Source of the DNA: Asterella californica | Lineage: Eukaryota > Streptophyta > Marchantiopsida > Marchantiales > Aytoniaceae | Direction: 5' to 3' | Length of the DNA: 64,000 nucleotides | Assembly (NCBI GenBank): GCA_036924285.1 | Contig: JAYKYS010000004.1 | Location: 806,001-870,000 of the forward strand | Shown: in pieces, positions 23,271 through 35,454 of the stretch | How positions within the stretch are numbered: position 1 is the stretch's first letter | How the letters are laid out: each line of letters starts with the position of its first letter | The notes under the pieces: model-generated | Told to the model about the DNA's origin: nothing | Database searches by the model: none | What the model saw: only the letters and a program-made list of their open reading frames with translations | Position numbers and translations under genes: made by a program

Positions 23271-26200
23271 AAACTCTGGGAGAACAGCTTTTGCAGTTGA
23301 CTAAAGCTTCTCAACAGAACTCCTCGAAACCACGTCTGTGTGATTCTGATCTATTATGCCTTCGTCAAATTTGCATGATGCATTGGATGCTTAGTACTCA
23401 TGTAACACTCGACGAAGTCAATGAGCGTAGATATTCAAACACGTTGCGGGACAAGAACCGTGAAAACAGCAACAGGTATAGCTTTACAAACCTCACTCAA
23501 TTTCACCCTCTAGAGCAGAAGGTAATAATCTTGCTTTTTAACAGCATTGTTTGGACCCTTCGGATCTCGTACAAGGTCTCAAGCTCTTTTCTCGGACGAA
23601 TACATGGTCTCAATTCAACGTCAAATTTGGTTTGTCTACACAAACCACCACACCCTGACATATATATTACTCAAGGCCTCAACAAGCAACAGCCAGTTTC
23701 AACAAGAAGTTGGAGCAACCTGGGGTGGGGTAACTAAATCACACACTACTACCACTGACGCATATCTTGGTTGATACTCTGGCACAATGGTGAGAGGGTC
23801 ACCTTCACCATCAACACGCAGGATAGTTATGCCGTAAAATCTCCAACAACGATACATTGGGAGTCTCTGAGGACTACAGACCTCAGGACAATAGAGTTGA
23901 GACAGTTACAAGTACAGTCTATATCGGATTTTGCATCCTGGCAGTAGGACAGTGGCAAGATTAACGACGAAAAATCAGAGAGGAAACCTCTCAAGTATCA
24001 GATTCAGGTCAGGAGATTGTCACACAATCCCCCAGCAACGTACAGGGCAAGAACATTGTATCAGATAAGTACCGTCGGCTCCATACCTCTCGTATAACCG
24101 AAAGAACACAATTGAGAAAAATTTGAGAAGTTCCGCTCCTTCCACGCAGCCATCAGAAGCCATGCTGCGGTTCCCTTGTTCGTATCCGTCTTAGAGGTAC
24201 CGTCTTAGAGGATACCCTTAAACGAACAGGGATATCCTTTCTCTCAACCTGCGCAATGAGATGAAACATGGATGTAGGTATTGCTCATCCGGTATTGTAT
24301 TGTAGGAAATTTGCTCTCTGCATAAGTGCAAGTGCTTGGGAGAATCGTTTGGCCTCGTATATAGTACGACCTTTGTCATATATGCATCGTGCATTGGTGA
24401 GGGCAATAGTTTTCTTTATTTTCTCTACAGAGTAAGTGGAAAGTTGCATTCATCGATGTTTCTCTTTCATTCGTCGACGAGTTCAATATTCCCATCCGTA
24501 GATATTACATAGTGACTATATGAGTGCAGAGATATAAGTGCAATTATAGAGTGCTTGCAGTTGAACATCTCTGGTGACAGCGAGCGCTTGCATTGAACCG
24601 GAAGTGCAAAGTTGCACTTTCGTCAGAAACAGATAGACAGAACATCAGTACATTTTTGCACTGGTATGTTCGTCTCTGACTATGCCCGATTATGCTGAAC
24701 AGCATTCTGCAATCGATGTTTGCTAGTAGCAGTATTTCGTTATCGACAAAACATTATAGATTCATACATATAAATTATAGTCATTAAATGTTCTATCAAA
24801 GGTCACATCCAAGCTTCAAGATTACTGCTATGATTTCGTCGAGGTACAGGATGTTGACTACGTGCCCTGAACTACTCATCAAACTGCTCCGTTAGTTTTC
24901 GTGGTCTGGTGCTGAAATTGCACTGATCTACGTGACACGGACTGGGCAGGCATCTAGTACAAGGTGCATAATACCGTAGCACACCAACACGCACACCCGG
25001 ATTTCTGCTGGCACTATTTAAGTAAGATGTTTGATTTGATGCATGTCAAACATCATACGAGTTCACATTACGAACTCAAGCAAGCAAAATTTCACGGGGC
25101 TCTAACGGATATAATGCTTCTGTTGGAATCTTCATACTGTACGTTGATATGTACATATTCATCTCGCCTTAGGTTTAATTCCGTTGAGGCTTTTAAACCA
25201 TGCAAATCTGTAATTGCTGGAGTGATTTTCCTCCTTCGAGTAGAGCCTCGTGCGTCGCAAAGTATCACCATGATTTCGTCCCTTCGCCATGAACAACGCT
25301 TTGCTTCTGCATAACACCTCATTGGAAAAGGACAACTTTCTAGAACCCTCGTGTGGATTTCGCTTGAGCCGGGAGGAGAGTCCTTATGAATTGGGGTCCT
25401 AACCACTCTAACCACTCTAACCAATTCCTGTCGGAGTGAGAGACACAGGTTAGACTTGGGAATCTTGCTTACTGATTGACACAGAAAGGCGGAAGCACGG
25501 GTGGTCTCTAACTGCTCACTTCCTTCAACTCTTCCTCCTTCCTTCACTCTCGACTCGGTTTCTAAACAATTCAATAGATTGGAAGAACGGCTATGAGTTC
25601 AAAGGCACTAGGAGCTCGAAGCAACCCTGTAACTAACCCCTCCAGAGCATGGAGCTTTAGTGAAACTGTACTCTAAGCATTTTTGAAGCAAAAACTCTAA
25701 TCTGATGTGAGATTCAACCAGTTATTACTTGGGCTTTTGTTTTCCTTTTTCTTAATGGAAAACCAGACGTTTATTCCTATATTTTAACGGAGGGTTCCAC
25801 TCTCTAGCATACGTGACCTATTGGTTTTTGTCCCATCCAGTACACCTACTCTAATTGTATTCAAATTGTAAATCTTTGAGAACTTTGATTTCACTTGACA
25901 TAACTTTCTACACCTGTTTAAATAATAATAATAGTCATTCTTATGAACTTCGTGTCAGCTTTCAACGCAGTTAGTCTGAAACATAGTTGTTGATGTGGTT
26001 ACTGTAACTTGAATGTGACTCCTGGTGATGTCTTCTTCTCCTAGGACCTGCATTCAGGGCCCACGTGATACTCAGCTTCTAGTGTGTCACTTGGCATTGT
26101 GACTTCTTGCTTCTCACATGGCCGCATTTGATCGTATAGCCGCTCCGTTACTTTCATGTTTTGAGTTCTCCCGCGAATAACACTCGTGTCCACAGCGCAC

Positions 26201-26675
26201 TTCTCTCTTCGTTGCTTGAGAATTTCATGGTGATTGATTTTATATTGGTACTTCTTTTTTTGAAAAGATCTTCTCCTTAATTCCTTCCTTTGGTATTAAG
26301 GAGGGTATTATTCACCTTATGTATAGTTCAGTATTTCACGCGAGGGATTGAAATAGTTTTGGTTTGGTTACTGTGTGTTTTATTTTTTATCTTTACTTTT
26401 TACTTTTTCTGCAGCAGCAAGGTCTTTGTACAGCGAGATAAAAGATATTTTCAGAATATTTCGTACAGGTAGAAAAAGAAAAACCTTCTTCGGCTTGCTC
26501 GTTTCTTCCTGCATGACTCACAATAACTTTTTGTGATGCAGCTCCTATGATTGACTAGTACTCTGAGGGCAATGAAAAAACAAAGTGACAGTATTCTCGA
26601 GTATCTCTATATCCCCCTCATGATACAGAGTTACCTTAACTTGGCGCTCCAAGATAGCCACCCCAGAAAAGATTT
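23271..26675. other. Long stretch without a supported gene
   Basis: Open frames at 23291-23737 (+), 24964-25314 (+) and 25092-25574 (-) show no domain I can name with confidence. A 14-bp direct repeat (CCGTCTTAGAGG) lies at 24186-24211 within a weak stem. Composition is mixed. Confidence 0.45.
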
Positions 26676-26854
26676 TCAATATGATGTGATTATGTTCTGC
26701 AGGTGAAGCAAAGTGATAGTATTGATCCAAAGCAAGCCCTACCTGCAGCAAAGTGATAGTATCGATCCAAAGCAAGACCTTTTTTCATAACGACGTTTTA
26801 CCTCTGAAATAAGTTTACGAGATCATAGCTACTGCTTTTACTCACGAAGGTAAG
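26676..26854 (+). repeat. Dispersed repeat unit (first copy)
   Basis: Shares about 95% of its bases with 29003-29183. Inside are two tandem sub-units containing GCAAAGTGATAGTAT and GATCCAAAGCAAG. Similarity stops at CACGAAGGTAAG. Confidence 0.8.
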
Positions 26855-27220
26855 AAACATTTGATTTCTGGAGCTTTTGGATGAGAATCCGAGTTGTTTG
26901 TTTGATGTTCACGACCGCAATTTTAGTAATTGGGAGGTGCAGACGATAAGAGGCGAGGTTAGGGACCGTGAGGATATGGCTGTCATCCGTGAGGACGATC
27001 TTTTTTCATAACGACGTTTTACTTCTGAAATAAGTTTACGAGATCATAACTACTGCTTTTACTCACGAAGGTAAGAAACATTTGATTTCTGGAGCTTTTG
27101 GATGAGAATCCGAGTTGTTTGTTTGATGTTCACGATCGCAATTTTAGTAACTGGGAGGTGCAGACGATAAGAGGCGAGGTTAGGGACCGTGAGGATATGG
27201 TTGCCATCCGTGAGGACGAT
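26779..27220 (+). repeat. 221-bp tandem duplication
   Basis: 26779-26999 and 27000-27220 are head-to-tail copies differing at only about five positions. Each carries the start of the coiled-coil reading frame that follows (NPSCLFDVHDRNFSNWEVQT), so part of an exon is duplicated. The low divergence points to a recent event. Confidence 0.9.
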
Positions 27221-27628
27221 CTCAAGGTCTACAAAGATGCTGTCCAATCTTTGCAAAATGAAGTTAGTGAAAGTGAGACTAAAATGAAGAGAAGTGCAGA
27301 CAAAGTGACTCAGCTGGAAGAAAGCTTGCACAATGTAGAGTCTAGATGTATCGAGCTTGTAGAGAGGCTGAAAACTGCCGAAGAGAAGTTCAAGGAGTAC
27401 GAGAGCACTGCACAACTGCAAGAGAAGGATGTCATCGACTCTATAGGGATAATTGTAGAACTAAAGAGTATGGTTGTTGTCTATGAAGGGAAGATCAAGG
27501 AAGCTAGAGATTTACTGCAGTCAACTAAGCTCGAGGTAGATGAAGTGAGGTCAGAGATTGCGAAGAACTCCTCTAGTCTGAAGGATCTTCAGTCCACGGT
27601 CCTTCAGGTCCAGAGCCCCGTTAGGTAA
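27098..27628 (+). CDS. Coiled-coil protein exon (partial gene)
   Basis: Open frame of about 176 codons, rich in Glu, Lys, Ser and Leu. Heptad-like spacing runs from about residue 30 to the end (for example KVTQLEESLHNVESR and VERLKTAEEKFKEYE), indicating a long parallel coiled coil. The sequence AG/GTAAGA at 27623-27628 looks like a splice donor, so the exon probably ends at 27624. The annotated start falls inside the 221-bp duplication and may instead be preceded by an acceptor (GGTGCAG at about 27157). I do not recognise the family: no motor, kinase or other domain is present. Lack of stops over 530 bp in a decayed region suggests a real or recently real gene. The remaining exons were not found. 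Confidence 0.5.
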   Translation: MDENPSCLFDVHDRNFSNWEVQTIRGEVRDREDMVAIREDDLKVYKDAVQSLQNEVSESETKMKRSADKVTQLEESLHNVESRCIELVERLKTAEEKFKEYESTAQLQEKDVIDSIGIIVELKSMVVVYEGKIKEARDLLQSTKLEVDEVRSEIAKNSSSLKDLQSTVLQVQSPVR

Positions 27629-29002
27629 GACCTTCAGGATTCTGTGAAACTTGTTTTTTGACCATTGATGTTTCTTCTAGTTCGAGAAACGATGATCTGT
27701 AAGCGTTAAACCTGTGAGTTCATTTGTCGACTATTTTGCTTGTGATAAGCCGCAACATATGTTTCTCCTGTAGTTCTTCTCCAGCCAATATTCCTAGATA
27801 AGTACAACTCTTCACCTGGAATAGTTTCCATGCAATCCGAATCTATAACGCATTGTGAGATCATGTGGACCTCCTTCAGCAGATAGAACTTTTAGATTCA
27901 ATCTTGCCGTAAATACCTCGACTTCATGTATTAGCTAGGTTAAAGGTCATCATATTGTTGATACCAGTATGCATTGGCAAAGAGTAGGATACTACATTAT
28001 AGTAGATACCTCGCTTCGCCTGATGTTCAATCCTTAGATGATTCGGTGTCAAGCTGATGAGATAGCAGCTCTATCTTCTTCGGTGGAGGCTCCCCTGCTT
28101 GTCGGTTTTCAGATCCCAAGCTGTAGTTTGCAGTACTCATCAGTAAAGAGTTTCTTTCCAGACAAATATTAAGCCTCCATTGCGGTGCTAATGAAGGCTC
28201 AAATTCAAATTCACGCTTAAATTCCGAGATGCAGAAAATAGAGTACTACTTTCTACTCTCATTATTAATAATATTTTACTGTATTAGGACTTTGTGTAAC
28301 CGTTCCTTTCCTTACTTTATGTACATTCTCCGAATTATTTTATGTCCGGAATATTAATTATTCCACTCTTTGGTAATGTTTAATAAGATTATAAATATTA
28401 TTTATAATCTTATAAATAATTTTTATAAATATAGTTTATCAATTTAGTTTTCCTCTTCCTGACTGAGCTGGGGCTGGGCTCGTTGGCTGCTGCTGGTCTT
28501 GTGAACTTATGTATTGATAGTCATTGATCTTGAGCCAAGTATGTGGGTCGAGAGTGACGAATAACGACGACGATGATGCGAGTGAAGATCGCGTTGAGGC
28601 AGCTTGTGGCCTTGCTTCGTCTGCTGCTACGTAACTTGAACTATTTCAAACTATTTCACTCTGACTCGACATGATCAGGTGATAAGATTGTTTTACTTGT
28701 GTTAAGAAGGGGACATGAATTCAACCCTGTCCCCTATACCTTACAGTCCAATAATTCTTATTTCTTGTTGAACCCCTTTATTCTTTCCTTCCTATGTTTG
28801 ACTACATTGAAATTTGTAGAATTGATGAATAGTTGTAACTTCATTTTTCATTTAATAGATTTTAATTTCGTATGGAATCATAGTCACGAAATCTATTTTC
28901 TGTGAGAGTTGCGAGAGTTAAGCTGACCGTAAAGGTCATTTGAAGATAAGTTGGTTTAATCTCGCAGTCCTACCACTTTGCTATAACTTCTTTTATATTC
29001 TT
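27629..29002. other. No recognisable gene
   Basis: Mixed then AT-rich sequence. 28380-28440 is almost pure AT with short palindromic ATAAATATTATTTATAA. No exon could be linked to the coiled-coil exon upstream. Confidence 0.45.
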
Positions 29003-29183
29003 ATCAATATGATGTGATTACGTTCTGCAGGTGAAACAAAGTGATAGTATTGATCCAAAGCAAGACGTACCTGCAGCAAAGTGATAGTATCGATCCAAAG
29101 CAAGACCTTCTTTCATAACGACATTTTATCTCTGAAATAAGTTTACGAGATCATAACTACTGCTTTTAATCACGAAGGTAAGA
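29003..29183 (+). repeat. Dispersed repeat unit (further copy) at the left edge of the Helentron region
   Basis: Matches 26676-26854, including the doubled GCAAAGTGATAGTAT sub-unit. It ends at CACGAAGGTAAG exactly where the AT-rich, transposon-related sequence begins. The right-hand sequence may therefore have inserted into, or started at, this repeat. Confidence 0.75.
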
Positions 29184-29291
29184 CCTAAGACATCCAATTG
29201 AAATAGATTTTTGTCTATTGTCATGATTGTATATATTATATCTATCTTGGATAGAAATATATTATGTGCGTTTTTCAAGTTCATATATACA

Positions 29292-30846
29292 ATGGATTCC
29301 ACTACGTCCAGAAAAGAAAAAATGAAAAAGATTTTCATTGATGATACAGAAGAGAATAAACCCATAGTACAAATACTGAAGCAGCCAAGTTCTGCTCCAA
29401 CATCTCCTATAAAGTCTCCAAAAAGGAAAAAAAAGAACAAGAGACAATTATTCCATCTGAAACTCCAACTGTAGATAAAAACTTATCTATATTTATAGAT
29501 AATATAGAATATACGAAAAGAAATGATATATTTGAAGACATTATATTAAACAAATATGGTAATATTAATAGATTTATAACACAAAGCTCATTTCTTCTTT
29601 TCGATATGGTTGATCGTCGTATGAAAAAGACGATTACATGTAGTGCCCAAGGCAACAACGCTATAAACTGGTCAGATAAAGTGAATAGAAATACGTATTG
29701 TAGGATACAATACTTTGGTCGTAGGGCCGTGCAGGTAGAGAGACCAGTAAAAACTCTCAGTCACAGAGGGGATGTCAAATTCATCCTCTTGATCGATGGA
29801 CAAACAACATTTCAGACCATTACACCTTGGAGTTCTACTCCAGTTTTCAAATTCCGACACTTCATGCCTCTCCGAATGTGCATGCGTCATCTTACTGTTC
29901 TATTCACGACAGTAGACGTATTTGTTGTCGTTATTGCTGTACACGGTGAAAACGAATACCAAAAATTTGAGATCACAATTGTGGATGGTGATTTTGAAGA
30001 AGACAAGATGACGGTAAGTAATTATGTACATTAAATAACTTACGTTTATAAATTTATTTCGCAACTGATTTCAAAATTTTGCTATTCATGAAACTTCTAG
30101 ACTAACACATTTTCTTTTCATGTTGCAATTGATCATCCATTATGATTTCGCAACAGAGTATAAAAATATTGAGACTCGTTTTCACTCTGGACATGCTGTA
30201 TTGTTGCACTTGAAATCAGTATCAAGACAGATTTTGTCCACAAGAGAAGAAAATGATCTTCCAAAGTTGCATACACACGCAGCTACTATATGGACAACTC
30301 CTTCGATCCAATCAAGAATTGACGTTTTGAAAAGAGTGTGGAACGCTCACATCACAAGAGAAAATAAAAACATCAAGGTATATAATCAATTTTTTATATG
30401 AACAATCAGAATCAACTTTCCTATTCGTAGATATATCTTATGTTTATAACTTCTTTCCATGTGTTTAGGTACGTGGTACTTTCAGACCACGTAATTATGA
30501 TGACAGACCCTACAAATACACATGCGTCACGTGCAATTCGACGCACTTACAAATTCAAGATTTGAATCATCTTCGAGGCTTTTGCGAAAGTTGTAATCTG
30601 GATTGTCAATTACGATCTGTGCCATGGATTGCATAGTATGTGGAAGATCTTTCCAATGGTAAACAATACATGGTCCATGCAAAAGATAATTGGTTCCAAG
30701 ATATGACGGGCCTAGTGGAAACAAAGGTTGTCCAAAATTATGACAGCGACAACCATCGAGATATGCTACTGGATGAAATTGAGGAGATCGCAACAATAGG
30801 AATTTTCTCGTTTAATTCAAACGGTGATTTCTGTGGATTTGATCAT
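29292..30846 (+). pseudogene. Intron-containing gene with RPA-like double CxxC, broken
   Basis: Exon 1 starts ATG at 29292 (MDSTTSRKEKMKK), basic and Pro/Ser-rich. It changes frame at an A-run near 29425-29435, then stays open to a GTAAGT donor at 30014. A second coding block (30120-30376) ends in NIK before a GTATAT donor. A third starts after TTTAG at 30469 and contains YTCVTCNST followed about 20 residues later by FCESCNLD. The paired CxxC recalls the zinc ribbon of the large RPA subunit C-terminal OB fold. A TAG at 30638-30640 interrupts it. RPA-like single-strand-binding proteins are known accessory genes of plant Helitrons. The position just upstream of Helentron parts fits, but the link is inference. 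It could also be an unrelated host gene. Confidence 0.45.
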
Positions 30847-32170
30847 GTATACAATTTATACTTTATTTCATTTTTAATTGTAGAAGTATCATGATGATTT
30901 TTAATAATTTCTTTAAAACATTGACTCATGTCATCTCAAATTAATTGCATCAATATAATAATCGCTATCGAATATTACAAAACCACTAATATAATGACAT
31001 CATTGAACGTCTAACTTTTCTTTTTAACAGATCAAGGAGACTACATCTGCTGAGGGAGAATCGTCGAAAACCTCCATAATTCCAACCGTTTAATCTTTCA
31101 ACATCGGTAAAGTTCTAAGAACTTTTTTTATATCTAAATAATCTAGTTACACAAACATACGTAACATTGAACACTTCAAGATCTGTTTTATCTTATGCAT
31201 TTATTGTCATTATATATCTGATATTTTACATAATTATAATTTTACCATTGTAGTTAATTTCATGTATCTAATTTATAATAAATTTTATTTCTGACTTTTA
31301 TTTTATAGCATTTTTGTTTAAGCATTCAAGTAAATCAATACCAGTTGTAAATATTCCAAGGTAAATTCAACATTACCTGAAGTTTTCCAACAACACTTTC
31401 TTTGATGTTGTTTTTCAGATATATATCACATGATCAAACGGAGTCTGACCTACGATGATATATGTAGAACTTGAAACTCTTTTCCAAGTGCAACTCTATG
31501 AACGTGCGAAACGCATGAAACAATAAAGCCCACGGAGAAACGTATAAACTGGGAGAAACAAAAAACAAAAAATGCTTAGAAACGCTACGAAACTCTTTGA
31601 AACTCTTTGAAACGCTTTGAAACAAAAACAAAAAACGCTATGAATCACATCACGTAGTGACTGGTAGTAAATTTCTTAAATAATTGTCCTTTCAAAAGTG
31701 TTTCAAAGCGTTTCAAAGCATTCACAAACATCTTTGCGAACAAAAACAAATCGAAACGTAAAATTTAATTGCATTAAACGGAAAATTCAAGACTATTTCA
31801 AACGTAAATATTTCAGAAACGTTCATTACTCTTAAAACGTGACATCATTTTATACAAATTACATCAAACATCTTCATGCAGTAAAAATGTATGAAATTTA
31901 AACTTAATGCAACATATGAAACGTAGCAAATATTCAAGATTACATGATCTATGTGCTTCTACTCCACATTGTTCTTGCTCAAAAAAACTACCCAGAGGAG
32001 AAGGAAGAGAACTCAAACTTTGTCATCAAACCATAATTGAACAACCCAAGTTGAACAGCATGACGGTCATCATAATCAAGTATGTGGATTACAACCTTTG
32101 CATAATTTTCATGGATTACAATTTCTAAGTTTATCAAATAACAAACATAATCTTCTATTATTCTGTTCAG
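30847..32170. other. AT-rich spacer with an internal inverted repeat
   Basis: No supported coding sequence. Between 31575 and 31718 the pentamer GAAAC is repeated many times in direct and inverted orientation. Confidence 0.5.
31605..31718. repeat. 19-bp perfect inverted repeat
   Basis: CTTTGAAACGCTTTGAAAC at 31605-31623 is the exact reverse complement of 31700-31718, with 76 bp between. The neighbouring CTTTGAAAC and AAACGCT motifs form a small direct-repeat array. It lies about 450 bp upstream of the OTU frame. Confidence 0.8.
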
Positions 32171-32836
32171 ATGTCTAAAGATTTTTCCGAATTTAAAAAG
32201 TGTGAAGATTTCGTATATACTCCAGGATATTGTATGTTTGATTCGATACAATATTTATTGCATCATAAATTTTCTACCGCATCTTTACGAAATCAAACTC
32301 AAAATGAACTTTATAATATCTACTCAAGAGCTAGAGATACACATGATTCATTGATATTATCTTATTTCATGGAAGATGAATTGAGAATGTCACATCGTGT
32401 CGAATATGTAGATGAATATATAACCAAAGTTGATAAAATGGCAAAAGAAGGTGGTGCGTGGGGTGATTCTATATGTCTCTTAGCTTTATCCTCCATACTA
32501 CAAAAAAGTATACACATCTACAGTTCTACTTTTGGAAAGAATATAATTCACTTTCCAAACAACAACTCGTATCATGTTACTTTCAATCTTCTATATGATG
32601 ATAATGAAGGTAGTTCCGGTCATTACGAACCAACCGTATTGATTTGTGATGAATTTCTTACTGAGAAATGGGAGTATATAGTGAAACAACTGCAACATTT
32701 ACGATTAATTCATCTAAATGTACCAATAGTACAATTAATACATAAATTTATAAGTAAAAATCCGATTTATGAGAATGACTTAAACACTATTCAAACTAAA
32801 ATTTATAAACTAGGTATAGATAAACTAAATCTCTAA
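32171..32836 (+). CDS. OTU-family cysteine protease domain of the Helentron
   Basis: A 221-codon open frame. GYCMFDSIQYLL near residue 19 matches the OTU catalytic box (DGNCLFRAI type), with the nucleophile Cys. GGAWGDSICLLALS near residue 95 matches the middle WGxxxxLxALS box. SGHYEPTVL near residue 150 supplies the catalytic His. All three OTU landmarks are present. The same frame continues past a TAA at 32834-32836 and a TGA at 33092-33094 into the Helitron-like N-terminal domain. The two were therefore probably one polyprotein in the active ancestor. OTU proteases remove ubiquitin or cleave polyproteins; which applies here is not shown. Confidence 0.75.
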   Translation: MSKDFSEFKKCEDFVYTPGYCMFDSIQYLLHHKFSTASLRNQTQNELYNIYSRARDTHDSLILSYFMEDELRMSHRVEYVDEYITKVDKMAKEGGAWGDSICLLALSSILQKSIHIYSSTFGKNIIHFPNNNSYHVTFNLLYDDNEGSSGHYEPTVLICDEFLTEKWEYIVKQLQHLRLIHLNVPIVQLIHKFISKNPIYENDLNTIQTKIYKLGIDKLNL

Positions 32837-32857
32837 AAGACCAAAGTAAACCATCCT

Positions 32858-34330
32858 TTGCAAGATATTGACTCTCACCAATTAAACATTCTATATTCGG
32901 AACTCTTATTATTCTATCATAGATATTCGTATTTATACATAAGAGATGTCATAAAGAATTTCATACAATCTCATAAACAATATGATATACAACTCTTTAG
33001 AATGAAAAAAACACTTTCTGACAAAATAAAACAATACAGAATAATGAATAAGACTAATTCAATTAACACATCTAACCGTACTTCTAAAAAATGAAAAAAA
33101 CTATCATTAGAAGAAAAACACATAGATACTTACTCCAAGTCTTTACTCGACGTTCCATATCATTCGTGTGACATATGCTATAAACGTGATTTCTTGAAAA
33201 ATTTAAAATATATCAATCAAATTCATTACGATTTCATTTGCTCTTATGCTGAAACAACTAACATAACTTTTGAACAGCTTAAAGATAATACAAGGATTTG
33301 TTTGATGTGTATGCGATATATAAACGATAACAAAATACCTCTTTTCTTTGAGATATCTAGAGTTTACAATAACAATACGATACCATATCTTGAATGTTTA
33401 AACGAAGTCGAAGAAAGATTGATCTCACCGCGAGTCATGTTCAGAAACATTCATATATACAATGGTTTCCAACAATGGCATCTAAGAGGTAGTGTTATCA
33501 ATATCTCGTCAAATACAAACATGGTCCAAACACATTTACCACGTATGGCTGATGAAGAAGGTTCTATCATAGTGGAAACAAAAAAAAAACTGACTCTAAA
33601 ATCAATCTATAAAACAAGCTACGTTCGACCTAACAAAGTAATGCGAGCTTTACATTATCTTATTGATACACACTTATACAAACATCACAATATCGAGCTG
33701 AATGAAAATTGGATTCACATTTTCACCGACAATTATTCCAAAGAACAACTCCGATTCGATGAAGTAGAAACCATCGAAACAAATAACGAGTTCGATGAAA
33801 ATAATCATGAATCGAACACAAACACTGATACATTTATTGCAAATTTTTTAGATCCTGAAATGATTTACGCCAATGAAAAGTATAAACTTACTGTGGCTCC
33901 TAGCGAGGGATATCACCCTTTGAGTTTATTCAAAGATGAATTTTGTGAAGAGACTAATTTTCCTTGTTTGTTTTTTGGCCACGGAAGAAACAAACAAATC
34001 GTTTCAAAGATATCATATCACAAACTAGCTTCATGAGAATTATTATACAAAACTCATAAATTTACTAGACATTTACCAAACATCTTTTTCAAGATGTCCA
34101 AATCTGCATCGAGAAAATTCTAAGCATTTCTTGGATTCGAGTAAGGAAAAGTAAACTACAAGGCTCTCCTTTGACGGCGAAACAAGTCAAGGATGACATT
34201 TCAAACAACAACTTCTTATATCAGATAAAGCTTTTCCTTGTTTGTCCCAATTACGATTCACTCCAGACTATTACCAAGTCGTTAAGCGAAATCTTTTCAC
34301 GATGATCCGACAATTAGGAAAACCTACATT
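32858..34330 (+). pseudogene. Helitron helicase-like N-terminal domain
   Basis: Open stretches at 32858-33094 and 33194-34036 share one frame with the OTU domain. SCDICYKRDF near 33150-33200 and ICLMCMRY form a zinc-ribbon pair. FQQWHLRGSVINIS and THLPRMADEEG match the conserved block at the start of Helitron-like N domains. After a TGA at 34034 similarity continues as PNIFFKMSK and then, in another frame, IRVRKSKLQGSPLTAKQVK. LGKPTF plus LTANEKK near 34318-34350 marks the lead into Rep. It is broken by at least two frameshifts and three stops. Confidence 0.75.
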
Positions 34331-34434
34331 TTAATTACTTTAACTGCGAACGAAAAAAAACTGAAAACCGTTGATGAACACCTTATTCAAATTGAAAAAA
34401 ATGGATAACCATATACCATTGCTGGACGATGAAG

Positions 34435-35375
34435 AAACCTTAAGTTCTTCACAAAAACAACAACTTCTTAGACAAGATCCTGTCACATGTGCACGATATT
34501 ACGAACATAGAACATAATGTTTCCGTAAGCTTATTCAACATAACCAATTAATTTTGGAAAATATATCTGATTTCTTTTTCGTAATTGAATTTCAAAGCAG
34601 AGGCAGTCCACATGATCACCAACTACTGTGGATAAAAAATGCTTTTGTTTTCAAGATAAATCCTGATGAATCAATAACAACTTTCATAGACGAGTACATT
34701 TCTACTGATCATCACTTATTGAGCGAAAAAATGATCAAATGTCAAACTCATCATCACACAAATACTTGCTATAAGAAAAGATCTTCTTCTTGTCGATTTC
34801 GATTTCCATGTCATCTCATGTCAAAAACAACAATATCATATCTTTTAACTAACGATGAACTTGATGATGAAACGACGAGAGATATAAAGCTTAAATCTAT
34901 TAGAATTTCAAACATCATTTCTTCTTTCAAAACTGGATTGGATATGAACTTCGATCAATATCTTCAACATTTAGAACTTAGATATGAAACTTACTTATTA
35001 GCTTTAAGATATTCTTTATCAAAACTTTCTATATATCTCAAACGTCATCCAATAGATATTTACATTAATTCTTTTCCAAAAAATGCTACTTCCATTTGGC
35101 AAGCCAACACAGATTGTCAATACGTGTTGGATCCACATGCTGTGGCACAATATTGTACCTCATATCTAACAAAAATAGACAATATAATAACGAATGAGAT
35201 GAAGAAAATTAACAATAAATGTACCAAGGAAAATCAAGAAGTAACCACACGGATAAAAAAAGTTAGGCAATGCATTCTTGAATTCCAGACAAGTTTCGGC
35301 TCAATTAGCCATCTATACAATCTTAAAATTACTTTTGTATCATGCTTCTCGTTCTTTTCAATTCATATACACTAG
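34435..35375 (+). pseudogene. HUH Rep nuclease domain of the Helentron
   Basis: The longest open part is 34554-35375. EFQSRGSPHDHQLLW has the PHxH metal-binding pair of Helitron Rep proteins. Next come CQTHHHTNTC and CRFRFPC, the conserved Cys/His cluster after it. AQYCTSYLTK near 35150-35180 carries the two Tyr of the YxxxY nicking motif. A TAA just upstream (QDPVTCARYYEHRT, then stop) and a frame change after about 35300 break it. Rep nicks and joins DNA in rolling-circle transposition. Confidence 0.82.
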
Positions 35376-35454
35376 TAGTCCATCCGATCGAACCTTCCTC
35401 CTCAAAAGTTCCAAACAACTATCTTCTGAAGATGATTCTTCAACAAACATATGA

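Noticed and set aside
23560..23730. VYTNHHTLTYILLKAS resembles the Ty3/Gypsy RNase H TDHxxLxYLL box
   Set aside because: Only one short motif, no RT or integrase nearby, and the expected upstream acidic residues could not be placed.
24176..24232. Doubled CCGTCTTAGAGG within a stem near 24170-24230
   Set aside because: Short, imperfect and without a second occurrence; likely chance or slippage.
28705..28732. Hairpin GGGGACA...TGTCCCC with a GAATTCAACCC core, similar to a tRNA T-arm
   Set aside because: Stem length and loop do not fit a tRNA T-arm and no box A lies at the right distance.
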